A stretch of DNA of 64,000 nt from Pelotomaculum_C sp050950345 (GTDB lineage: Bacteria > Bacillota > Desulfotomaculia > Desulfotomaculales > Pelotomaculaceae). Location of the stretch: assembly GCA_050950345.1 (NCBI GenBank), contig JBMNHK010000003.1, positions 244,658 to 308,657 of the forward strand. The letters run 5' to 3'. This document shows positions 54,638 through 63,069 of this stretch, in pieces. The translations under genes were made by a program, and so were the position numbers. The notes beneath the pieces were generated by a model. The model was not told the origin of the DNA. It was given only the letters and a program-made list of their open reading frames with translations, and did not search any database. Positions within the stretch are counted from its first letter, which is position 1, and each line of letters starts with the position of its first letter.

Positions 54638-54760
54638 ATGCCAGAACATGAAAGTACCCATGATATGGTTTTAAAAAAACCGCCAAGAACGGTTAAAAAA
54701 GAAGAGGCGATTATAGAGCGTGTTGCAAGACTCGGTGGGGTTCCAACCGGCATCCTGTAA
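54638..54760 (+). CDS. Possible 40-residue protein
   Basis: ATG 54638 opens 41 codons: MPEHESTHDMVLKKPPRTVK, then KEEAIIERVARLGGVPTGIL. The charged and helical composition and the clean stop look coding, and the Gly-rich end suggests a fragment of something larger. GGGTTGGGG lies too far to be a clear ribosome site. Not recognised; low certainty. Confidence 0.35.
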   Translation: MPEHESTHDMVLKKPPRTVKKEEAIIERVARLGGVPTGIL

Positions 54761-54789
54761 CACAGCATGAACTATCCAATATTGAAATG

Positions 54790-54823
54790 AAATAGAATAG
54801 GGGTAGCATTCTTGCTACCCCTA
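54790..54823 (-). terminator. Terminator after the flavin oxidoreductase
   Basis: TAGGGGTAGCA with TGCTACCCCTA, loop of three to four bases, followed by TTCTATTTCA on the minus strand. Confidence 0.85.
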
Positions 54824-54841
54824 ATCCCCCCTGATATCTAC

Positions 54842-56758
54842 TTAAATACTCCTGGCAATTTCGTTTGCGCCCCATATGGCTGGTAAGACTTTTCCTGGTT
54901 CTTTAGCGTCACCAACAACGTAATACTCATAGCCCAGTCGTTTCACGGTGTCCATAATAGAATTATTACTTTTTGAACCTACGGCAACAACAACGGCCCC
55001 ACAAGGTATCTTCTGTTGCTTTCCTTTTTTCTCGACAAGGATAGACTCATCCTTAATTTCAATCAATTTCGTATTCAGGTGAACCGTTACGGACTTATCC
55101 TCTATGATGCCGAAAACATAAGGTTTTATATACATCTCCAATTCTTTGCCGATCTCGCCTGTCATTTCAATTATTTCTACCTTTTTGCCTTGATGAGTGA
55201 GGATCTCCATTGCTTCCAGACCGATGAGCCCTCCGCCTATAACAGCTACGTGATCAGCGCTGATCAATTGATCTGATACTATAACTTTCCTTGCCTCAAA
55301 TACATTCGGACGGTCAATTCCTGGGATGCTCGGTATTACCGGTTCTGCGCCAGTAGCGATAATGACTACATCAGGATTAATGTCCCTGACTCTTTCTTCA
55401 TTTGCCCCAGTGTAGACTCTGATATCTACACCTGCTTTAAATGCCCGGTACCCCATATGAATTGCTGCTTTGGAGAAAATTTCCTTATGTGGTGCGCGGC
55501 CAGCTTCAATGAATTGCCCACCCAAGGCCACATCTTTCTCTAAAAGAATCACTTCATGGCCCCGGATGCGCGCTACCCTGGATGCTTCTAATCCTGCCGG
55601 CCCACCTCCGATGACCAGTACCTTTTTCTTTTGTTGTGCGGGTTTTATGACTACTTCTCTTTCATGGCCGGTGGCGGGGTTGAAAATACAGCTGTTGCCC
55701 AAGCCTTTGAACATTCTTTCAACACAACCCTGATTGCAAGCAATACAGCGGACAATATCATCCGTCTTTCCTTCCATGGTTTTTTTCATAAAATCAGGGT
55801 CTGCCAGCATAGGCCTCCCCAAGCCTATAAAATCAGCCATACCATCCTGAAGCACTTCTTCAGCCAAATCCGGGTGGTTAATTCTCCCTGCTACAAGCAC
55901 CGGAATATTCGTGTGTATTTTTATCTGGTATGCGTTGTACGCATTTAATTTCTGGGGATAAAAATAGGGTGGAACAGTGTATGCCAGAGCATCGTAGCAA
56001 CCCTGTGAAATATCCAGGGCATCAAGTCCCTCTTGCGCATATAGTTTTGCTGCTTCAATAGCATCTTCTAACTCTATACCGTCTTTTACATGCTCTATAG
56101 CGCTCATTCGTAAAATAATCGGAAAATCACTGCCAACTTTTAAGCGCACATCCCTGATCACTTCGCAACCGAACCGTGCTCTGTTTTCAAGGCTTCCTCC
56201 GTACTGGTCGGTTCTTTTGTTTGTATAAGGGTTGAGGAATTGATCAATGAGGTAGCCATGTGCACCATGGATTTCAACTGCATCAAAGCCGGCTTTCTTC
56301 GCTCTGATTGCAGCGTCGCCATAGCTTGAGATTATCTCCTGAATTTCTTCAAGGGTCAAAGCCCGGGGTTCCTCGCCAATAAATGCATTAGTAACCACAG
56401 ATGGTGCAACGGGTTGGCCTCCGAAGGGCTTGCCTGATGTCTGCCTGCCTCCATGCCAAAGCTGAATGCAAGCGACGCCACCGGCGTCCTTAATTGCTTT
56501 TGCCAATGCCGCAAGACCCGGGATAAACTTGTCGTCATATATCCCTAAAATCGTAGGAGATTTCGTTGTTGGGTGAACGGTGGCAATCTCTACAATGTTC
56601 ATAGCACAGCCGCCGAGGACTCTCCGGACATGATAGTCTATTAATTGCTGTTTGGGGTGTTCATTATCCACGTAACCAGAGCCCATGGGTGGAAAATAAG
56701 AACGGTTTTTCAGTGTCAATTTGCCAATTTTGCCGGGGGAAAGTAATTTTTCATACAT
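54842..56758 (-). CDS. Old-yellow-enzyme / dienoyl-CoA-reductase-type oxidoreductase
   Basis: 638 residues. N-terminal FMN TIM barrel (about 1-350; NAFIGEEPRALTLEEIQEII, GAHGYLIDQFLNPYTNKRTD), then a [4Fe-4S] motif CIACNQGCVERMFKG with a fourth Cys (NSCIFNPATG), and FAD/NAD(P) domains (about 380-640; VLVIGGGPAGLEASRVARIR and VAVIGGGLIGLEAMEILTHQ). This is the FadH / baiCD / trimethylamine-dehydrogenase layout. It reduces an enoate or an aromatic substrate with electrons from NAD(P)H or ferredoxin. It stands alone; substrate unknown. Confidence 0.92.
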   Translation of the reverse strand: MYEKLLSPGKIGKLTLKNRSYFPPMGSGYVDNEHPKQQLIDYHVRRVLGGCAMNIVEIATVHPTTKSPTILGIYDDKFIPGLAALAKAIKDAGGVACIQLWHGGRQTSGKPFGGQPVAPSVVTNAFIGEEPRALTLEEIQEIISSYGDAAIRAKKAGFDAVEIHGAHGYLIDQFLNPYTNKRTDQYGGSLENRARFGCEVIRDVRLKVGSDFPIILRMSAIEHVKDGIELEDAIEAAKLYAQEGLDALDISQGCYDALAYTVPPYFYPQKLNAYNAYQIKIHTNIPVLVAGRINHPDLAEEVLQDGMADFIGLGRPMLADPDFMKKTMEGKTDDIVRCIACNQGCVERMFKGLGNSCIFNPATGHEREVVIKPAQQKKKVLVIGGGPAGLEASRVARIRGHEVILLEKDVALGGQFIEAGRAPHKEIFSKAAIHMGYRAFKAGVDIRVYTGANEERVRDINPDVVIIATGAEPVIPSIPGIDRPNVFEARKVIVSDQLISADHVAVIGGGLIGLEAMEILTHQGKKVEIIEMTGEIGKELEMYIKPYVFGIIEDKSVTVHLNTKLIEIKDESILVEKKGKQQKIPCGAVVVAVGSKSNNSIMDTVKRLGYEYYVVGDAKEPGKVLPAIWGANEIARSI

Positions 56759-56863
56759 ATATGTAACTCCTCATTATATGAATTTTTATTATTGTTTCCT
56801 ATCAGCTCCTCTTTTAAGCAGGCATTTATGTTTTTACATATATATCTTAGGCAATCAATGGAA

Positions 56864-56898
56864 TAAAAAACTGAGCAAGACTACTGGCTTGCTCAGAT
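56864..56898 (-). terminator. Terminator after the AraC gene
   Basis: CTGAGCAAG with CTTGCTCAG and an 8-base loop, followed by TTTTTTATT on the minus strand. Confidence 0.85.
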
Positions 56899-57042
56899 AG
56901 CTGCAACCACATTCGATATTGCAGACATCTTATAAAGTCTAAACTTGTAGCTATAACAACATACCTCCCCTTTATTGTTAGCTGAAAAACAAGTATTATT
57001 TTCTCTATTAGCGCTTCCGATTATAGCCGGTGCTTTTTGTTT

Positions 57043-57906
57043 TTATTTCTTTCGCACCGGAATCCAAACTTCACTATAAGCATAATCTTTTTTATGTGCA
57101 TCCATTTTAGTAAAAGAAAAAGTAGGGGCATTAATTATTTCGTAATCGGAAGAAGGAAGCCATTCTGCATATATTTTTGCCATTGTATTCTGTAACGTAG
57201 AAGGGAATACCCCCTCATTTGGAAATACTGCCCAGGTACAGGCTGCGACCGGCACTTTTTCTAATAGATCACTTACTTGGTTTTCAGTCGTCAAAATACC
57301 TATCAAGTGAGTTAGATATCCTTCCTCCTTTAAGAAATTAGCGTCAGCATCATAAGAAGCATTGACAATTTCATAAGGCTCCATGTTTTGAAGAGAATGC
57401 ATTTCTTTTTTCTGCTCGTCCGTTATGCTTTCTGCAAGCTTTACAATCTCTTTATTGACACCTTTAAATTGCATAGGAACACGTTTGCTTACACCGACTA
57501 GATTAAACGCTGGTTTGTCTACAATTCTAAATTCCATAGTAACTCCTCCCTTGACGGTAATAACGAATGATAGTTTGGGAAACGATTTGCTCACACCTTT
57601 TTTTAGTACATCTGAGGGTAAAAAACCACTCCATTTTTTAAATGCCCGAGAAAAACCGTCCATTGACTGATAACCATATTTAAAAGCAACATCCGTCACT
57701 TTTTCTCCATTTAATAAGTCCTTGTTTGCTTCCGACAGTTTTCTGTTTTTGATATATTCACTGAGAGTCAACCCGGAAAGATAATAGAATATCTTTCTAA
57801 AGTGATAATCAGAAACCCCGGCATGTGCAGAAATCATTTCAAGGGATAGCTCATCGGTCAAATGCTCTTCAATATAGTCAATGGCACGATTTAATTCGTT
57901 TAACAT
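57043..57906 (-). CDS. AraC-family regulator with GyrI-like effector domain
   Basis: 287 residues. Two AraC helix-turn-helix motifs at the N-terminus (LSLEMISAHAGVSDYHFRKI and VTDVAFKYGYQSMDGFSRAF), and a GyrI/BmrR-type small-molecule domain from about 125 (EFRIVDKPAFNLVGVSKRVP). This arrangement matches Rob/SoxS-like multidrug regulators. It lies upstream of the flavin oxidoreductase on the same strand, separated by a terminator, and may regulate it or another efflux gene. Confidence 0.92.
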   Translation of the reverse strand: MLNELNRAIDYIEEHLTDELSLEMISAHAGVSDYHFRKIFYYLSGLTLSEYIKNRKLSEANKDLLNGEKVTDVAFKYGYQSMDGFSRAFKKWSGFLPSDVLKKGVSKSFPKLSFVITVKGGVTMEFRIVDKPAFNLVGVSKRVPMQFKGVNKEIVKLAESITDEQKKEMHSLQNMEPYEIVNASYDADANFLKEEGYLTHLIGILTTENQVSDLLEKVPVAACTWAVFPNEGVFPSTLQNTMAKIYAEWLPSSDYEIINAPTFSFTKMDAHKKDYAYSEVWIPVRKK

Positions 57907-58419
57907 TATCTACCTCCTTTTTGTCTTCATAATATCAGAGTTGCTTTTAACCATGCTCGACTTTTTTAACACAAAAAATATCGAATCATTACAATAAAGA
58001 TGCCCTTGTAGAACTGCGCCACCAGAGCCAGATCCATCAGCATCATTTGGCAATCAGTAAGTTTAAAAAATATGCCCGGAGTTTTGAATATCCTGTTGCC
58101 TAGTGTTCCCACTATACATAGCTCTATCGCCAGGATAAAAACCTATGTGCTATTTTGAATGAAGCATATTGCATGATGTTATGCTTGTTCCAGTAAGTCT
58201 GCATACACCAAGGGATACACTCCTGTGCTGTGCGTATGGCAGTGTTGCACGGAGTGTATCCCTTACCTGATGCAAAGGCTGCTGCGTAAATCTGCCGCAT
58301 TTAAGGTCACTGTGATGAGATGGAGTGAAAATCCGTATTCATATGTTGTCTAAATGTCAACGAAAAAGTTTACCAAATGATATTGCATTCATAGCTATAA
58401 CCGCTTGGATATTCGATAT
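57907..58419. other. Gap with a coding-like remnant and a long hairpin
   Basis: Contains a plus-strand remnant at about 57987-58103 (DALVELRHQSQIHQHHLAIS, then KFKKYARSFEYPVA and TAG) without a start, probably the end of a decayed gene, and the long stem at 58210-58264. Confidence 0.45.
58210..58264. repeat. Long inverted repeat
   Basis: AAGGGATACACTCC (58210-58223) and GGAGTGTATCCCTT (58251-58264) pair without mismatch over 14 bases; GTGC/GCAC extends the stem past a one-base bulge. There is no T run, so it is not a typical terminator. Confidence 0.75.
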
Positions 58420-59895
58420 TTAACTTACTGCCACTGCCAGGGTTTGAACCATCTCCTCCACATCAGCTTCCATTGGTATGGCCATCAGTACCAGGTTGAC
58501 GCTTCTTCTGCCGGCATTGAGAGCAGCCCTATGGTAAAGCATGCCGCGTTTTTTCAAGGACTCCCAGGTATGCTTTTGGCAGGGATAGACCAGGCAACTG
58601 GTTATTCTACTGGCTTCGGACAGTGTGGAATAGGCAAGCACCTGCAGCAAATCCGCCCGGTGGCGCTCACGTAATTCTTCATCGAGCCTGCCCCAACGTT
58701 CTTGGTTCAAATCCTCCCAGTGACCTTTATACTTGGCGTCAAAGATGATTGTTTCTTTCTCTCCACGGGAAGATAAACGTTCAAGCGTTAAATCCGGCAA
58801 TAAATATCTTTGAGAGCCTACATAAGGTGGATCCCAAACTAATGGGGCAATGGTCTCTCTTTTACGGCCAACGTGTAATACTCCACCAATGCGCCTGGTA
58901 AGCGCCGCTGCAACGGTTTCCATCCAGGCTTCAAAAAACTCCTCCATAGGCATTACCCAGGGTAACCCCTGCATATCACCAAGCCCGGCCAATCCCCTGT
59001 CTTCAATAGCCCATTCCATAGCCTGCAGACCGTCACGGAAAACCCTGGTGCGAATAGCCCCCCGGTACCAGGCACCTATAGTTATAGCTGAAGGCTGTTT
59101 CGAGGCAACACTGCGCACCCGTTCCAGCAAAGATTGGCAGATACCAATTAGCTGCAATACAAATGCCCCGGCATTTCTCTGGCCTTCTAAACTCGCCAGC
59201 TGTTTGCGCAGTGTAAAATGAACCGCTGCCATTAGTTCTCTGTCATCCCGCAGATCGGGATAACGGCAGGGCACATCCAGAAAACGTGCTGCAGATATAC
59301 TTGAGGTAATATAACGGGACCACAGTACGCTGCCGCGGGGTGCCTGAAGGTTCGACTCGGTTAACTCAAACCTTCTTTCCAGGCATTCCAGCAGTTCCTT
59401 GATACGCAAAAGGATCGTTGTCGACAACACCCATTGAGGAATTTTCCGGTCAGAACGCGGGAGCAAAGGCAGTTGTAGTAAAGACGGGACCACCCGCCAC
59501 CCCATCTTGCCAAGCATAGAACCGATGCCAGGCCAATCAAAACGAGGCTTAATAATGAGCCCATAGTCCGGTTTCCCTGAGGTTGGTGATAGCAGAGGAA
59601 TGGCGCCTACCCTCGTGCCGGTTTGAAGAACTACATCTACCGAGCTACCATCATAATCTAATCCTGCAGATATACCGAAATTCTTAAGGATACCCTGGTT
59701 TTGCCGAATGAAGTGCTTTGCCAGGCGCGCCGCCTGGGATTGTGGTTCCCGGGGCAGATTACCTTTTAGAAAGGAGACGGCCGGAAGGCGGGCCATAGAT
59801 GAGTCAGCAACTTCAAAACAAGGGGATTCACCCGGTTTTATCGGAACAATGGGGTTTCTAATAAAACTTCTGCGTCGTTTCATTGCCGGTTTCAT
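58420..59895 (-). CDS. mcrC: McrC-like restriction endonuclease subunit
   Basis: About 491 residues. The C-terminal PD-(D/E)xK nuclease core is seen as LLPDLTLERLS, TIIFDAKYKGHW and HRADLLQVLAYSTLSEA; the N-terminal 250 residues are helical and unrecognised. In McrBC systems McrC stimulates the McrB NTPase and cuts DNA. The frame opens at 59916, but ATG 59895 overlaps the mcrB stop in ATGA, the usual coupling. The reading is sure for the nuclease; the modified-DNA target is unknown. Confidence 0.85.
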   Translation of the reverse strand: MKPAMKRRRSFIRNPIVPIKPGESPCFEVADSSMARLPAVSFLKGNLPREPQSQAARLAKHFIRQNQGILKNFGISAGLDYDGSSVDVVLQTGTRVGAIPLLSPTSGKPDYGLIIKPRFDWPGIGSMLGKMGWRVVPSLLQLPLLPRSDRKIPQWVLSTTILLRIKELLECLERRFELTESNLQAPRGSVLWSRYITSSISAARFLDVPCRYPDLRDDRELMAAVHFTLRKQLASLEGQRNAGAFVLQLIGICQSLLERVRSVASKQPSAITIGAWYRGAIRTRVFRDGLQAMEWAIEDRGLAGLGDMQGLPWVMPMEEFFEAWMETVAAALTRRIGGVLHVGRKRETIAPLVWDPPYVGSQRYLLPDLTLERLSSRGEKETIIFDAKYKGHWEDLNQERWGRLDEELRERHRADLLQVLAYSTLSEASRITSCLVYPCQKHTWESLKKRGMLYHRAALNAGRRSVNLVLMAIPMEADVEEMVQTLAVAVS

Positions 59896-61406
59896 CCCTG
59901 CAAACTCTCTATCCATTGTAGATAAGCATTAATCGGGTCGGCAAAACCTGCCACATAACCCTGGGTAAGATATTCTTCCAAGAGCGGCGCCAAATTTACT
60001 TTAAGATATCTGGCAGCTTTGACATCGTCCTTTTCCAAGAAATATGAATGTCCAGGTACCAGGGCCAAAGCGTCATCGCTGGCATATTCAACAAAAATTG
60101 TCACCAGTTCCATAAAAGCCTTATTCATTAGTTCCCCGGCATTCTCTTGCACCACTTTCAATTGCGGCCAGAGTTTAACAAAAGAAAACCTGCGCCGGAC
60201 AGCAACATCAACAATGGCGATACTGCGGTCAGCGCTGTTCATGGTACCCAATATGTAAAGGTTATCTGGCAAATGGAGTTTGTTTTGAAAAGGCTCTCCA
60301 AAATCATAAGGCAGCTCTAATTCCCTTTGTTCATCAGACCGTGATTCCAGTAGAAATATAGCTTCCCCAAGGACCTTCGCTAAATCGGCCCGGTTAATCT
60401 CGTCGATATGAAGCAAAAACGGCTGGCCTGGGTATTGGAAAGCTATACTGGCTGCCTTCATTAAAAACCCTTGTTGCGGGGCAAAGCGGAAACCCATGAC
60501 GTCAGATGTTTGCACGGGCGCCAAACCGCCCACAAAATTCTCATAGGTGGTGTTAGGGTGAAACTGAATGGAGAAACCATTGCCTTTATAGGCCTTATGT
60601 AAAAGCTGCAAAGCCATCCGGGTTTTCCCGGTACCCGGAGGTCCCTGTAAAACAACAAAGCGGCGTTCCTGGAGAAGCTTATATACCTCCTCTTCAGTGA
60701 CATCCGGCATTAGGTGGGTAAAATATTCGGAGCGAATCCGCGCACTATCATCTGCAGCAGATTTTAACGGATAAATGCCACGTTCTTCAAACATCAAATC
60801 CAGAAAAGCTTTCAGGGCATCTGCAGATGCATCTAAATTGCCGTTGGGTACAAAAAAACCATAGATAACCTTGCCATAGCGTTCAAAGATGGAATTGTAT
60901 TCTGGGAAAAGCCGCTTAATGTTACCCGGCACATCCAGGTCAATACGAACAGGATCCTGCTTAGCCCATGCCAGCAGATTCCCCTGGCCATACTTTTTAT
61001 TGAGCCAATTACAAATGGCTGAGACTTTCCGGCCGTGTCCTGGTCGTGCTAAAACCTCTTCATCGGGGCTTAAGCCCTGCGTACCGATTACCATTGCTAA
61101 CATGCTTGGTCCATCGGGGATGGGAAATACAACAAAGCTCATTCCACCATAGGCACCAGAGTCAGGGTTGGAGGGATGGATTAATGATGCAAATGGAACC
61201 CCGGTACCTCCTTTAAATTCAGGAGCACGAAGGGTTACCACCTTATTAGCCTTATCGGGATAACGACCCCCGCTGGCGCCAAATATTTCTGCAAAGGCGC
61301 TTTTTGCTTTATCTGACCAGCTTTCAGTTCTATTGTCGTGAATAAGATTAATTAGTTGATTCATATGTATCCATTCAATCTCCTTACTCTGATATATGGC
61401 CAGCAT
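59892..61406 (-). CDS. mcrB: McrB-like AAA+ NTPase
   Basis: 504 residues. The N-terminal 210 residues (VPFASLIHPSNPDSGAYGG, SFVVFPIPDGPSMLAMVIGT) form an unfamiliar domain that may read DNA or modified bases. The AAA+ part follows: Walker A GPPGTGKT at 255-262, Walker B LLHIDEINRADLAKVLGEA, and GTMNSADRSIAIVDVAVRRR with the McrB NTADR-type signature. Unlike AAA ATPases, McrB uses GTP. It is followed directly by mcrC. An upstream decayed gene (61468-61928) might once have been part of the operon. Start unclear: ATG 61406 or ATG in IHMNQLIN. Confidence 0.83.
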   Translation of the reverse strand: MLAIYQSKEIEWIHMNQLINLIHDNRTESWSDKAKSAFAEIFGASGGRYPDKANKVVTLRAPEFKGGTGVPFASLIHPSNPDSGAYGGMSFVVFPIPDGPSMLAMVIGTQGLSPDEEVLARPGHGRKVSAICNWLNKKYGQGNLLAWAKQDPVRIDLDVPGNIKRLFPEYNSIFERYGKVIYGFFVPNGNLDASADALKAFLDLMFEERGIYPLKSAADDSARIRSEYFTHLMPDVTEEEVYKLLQERRFVVLQGPPGTGKTRMALQLLHKAYKGNGFSIQFHPNTTYENFVGGLAPVQTSDVMGFRFAPQQGFLMKAASIAFQYPGQPFLLHIDEINRADLAKVLGEAIFLLESRSDEQRELELPYDFGEPFQNKLHLPDNLYILGTMNSADRSIAIVDVAVRRRFSFVKLWPQLKVVQENAGELMNKAFMELVTIFVEYASDDALALVPGHSYFLEKDDVKAARYLKVNLAPLLEEYLTQGYVAGFADPINAYLQWIESLQG

Positions 61407-62205
61407 ATATACACGGTTATTAGTGATAAAACCACTTCTTCTATCTCATCTATTATCAACTATCTTGTCACTGCACGCGATTAATAGAAAAATAATATGT
61501 TCCCTGATTATATTTATCCTTGTTTAACACCCCTGGCTTCTTGCCTTCAACAAAAAACCTTTGCCTGACTTCTTCGGCCTGCTCATGCGTTCCCTTAATG
61601 CGCACATATTCTTTACCGTTCCTAGACTTGCCTTCTTCTATCACTGGTTTATCAGTCCGTATATTTTCCCTGCTTTTTTTTGACTATTTTTTCCATTTAG
61701 ATGTTCCTCTATGCAATCAAGTACTTTGACTTCATTATTTATGTAGGCTTTTGCTAACCTGGGGTAAACAAACAACTTCGTAGTGATTCTGTCTTTACAA
61801 ATTCCACATTTCAAATGTTAATATAACTCAATCAGCTCTTTTTGAATTTGATGGTTATGTAGACATCCTGTCGTTATATGAATAATGGAAAGTTTAACGT
61901 TCTTTAAGACTCGGTATGTTGTAAACATAACTAGCGGAATACTAAAAACGAAGTTTAATTGATGATGGCACTGTAGATATATTCTGAAATACATCATGGC
62001 GCAAGAATCGCTTAAGCTCTATTTTACTAATTCCTCCCTTATACACTTCGATTATCTGAAAATAGCTTCTTTTTCAACTATATCCTGAGTGACTACTATA
62101 AATCACAGAACTTGAATAACCTGAATACTGGTTGTTTTCTGACCTACATAGCTAGCAAAATATTATTCAATATTTTTAATTTTCGACAATTAATTTAGAA
62201 ATTCC
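61407..62205. other. Gap between mcrB and IS21, holds a decayed gene
   Basis: About 800 bases. One minus-strand coding-like region is described at 61468-61928; upstream of it another short frame (IELKRFLRHDVFQNISTVPS) has GGGAGGAA in front but no standard start. The rest is AT-rich and without recognisable features. Confidence 0.5.
61468..61928 (-). pseudogene. Decayed gene upstream of mcrB, stop and A8 frameshift
   Basis: One frame runs from ATG 61928 (FTTYRVLKNVKLSIIHITTG, then CLHNHQIQKELIELY) to a TAA near 61828, then continues in the same frame with HLKCGICKDRITTKLFVYPR and YINNEVKVLDCIEEHLNGKN. At an A8 run (61674-61681) the frame breaks; one base back, it continues as TDKPVIEEGKSRNGKEYVRI and HEQAEEVRQRFFVEGKKPGV to TGA 61468. 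The pieces are too coding-like to be chance. The protein would be about 150 residues with a CGIC pair. It is not recognised. Slippage at A8 could restore the second shift, but the TAA argues for decay. Confidence 0.5.
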
Positions 62206-62310
62206 TGTTGATTGTCAATAGAATTGACCCACTATGTGCAAATAAAATTGACCCACATGGTAACAAAAATAATAAGCTTTAAGTTTTGACAGGGTAATCT
62301 TGTTGCCATT

Positions 62311-63069
62311 CTAGCCGTCGTTGGCTGCTTTCAGTTTACCTTTGAGCCGGTAGCTAGTGCCGTTAATATAGAAAATGCGGGCGTGGTGCACAAGTCGGTC
62401 AATTATGGCCGCGGCCACCACCTGGTCGGAAAATATCTCCCCCCATTCGTTAAAGTTATAGTTGCTGGTTAAGATGATACTCCCCTTCTCATAGCGCATG
62501 GAGACCAGGCGGAAGAGGAGGTTGGCCTGTTCTTTACTTACGGGCATGTAGCCGAGCTCGTCGATGATTAAAAGGTTGAGCCGGGAGTAGCCCAGCAGCT
62601 TGTCGAGAAGGCTGCCGTCTTTTGCGCTCAAAAGCAATTCTTCTAAAAGCTTCTGGGCCGTGATAAATGCTACGCGATATTTGGCCATGCATGCCTTTAT
62701 ACCTAAGGCCACCGAGAGATGGGTCTTGCCGACCCCAGGGGGACCCAGGAAAACGATATTCTCCTTTTTCTCCACGAAATCCAGGGAGCCTAAAGCGATA
62801 ATTTCTTTTTCCCGGATGGAGGGCTGGAAGCTAAAGTCAAACTCCTCCAAGGTTTTGATGAAGGGGAAACGTGCTTTATTGATTTTCGTCTTGACCGTGC
62901 CTTCGGTTTTCCTTTTTAACTCCTCTTCGAAGAGAAGGGAGAGGTACTCTGTATAAGAAAGGTTGTTTTGTGAGGCCTTCTCTGTTACCTCCTGGTAATG
63001 GGCAAGCATCCCCTTTAATTTTAAGGACTGCATCTGGCTTTCCAGATAACCGGTTAATTTGTTACTCAT
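62311..63069 (-). CDS. istB: IS21 helper ATPase IstB
   Basis: 252 residues, DnaC-like AAA+ ATPase that works with IstA in target choice. Walker A VFLGPPGVGKTHLSVALG, Walker B LLIIDELGYMPVSKEQANLL, and the sensor region SNYNFNEWGEIFSDQVVAAA. Overlaps istA by 4 bases (ATGA), as usual for the family. Confidence 0.96.
   Translation of the reverse strand: MSNKLTGYLESQMQSLKLKGMLAHYQEVTEKASQNNLSYTEYLSLLFEEELKRKTEGTVKTKINKARFPFIKTLEEFDFSFQPSIREKEIIALGSLDFVEKKENIVFLGPPGVGKTHLSVALGIKACMAKYRVAFITAQKLLEELLLSAKDGSLLDKLLGYSRLNLLIIDELGYMPVSKEQANLLFRLVSMRYEKGSIILTSNYNFNEWGEIFSDQVVAAAIIDRLVHHARIFYINGTSYRLKGKLKAANDG

Larger units (their letters stand above)
54457..54841. other. Gap with one small frame and a terminator
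   Basis: Beside the small frame described at 54638-54760 and the terminator at 54790-54823, nothing else is seen. Confidence 0.5.
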
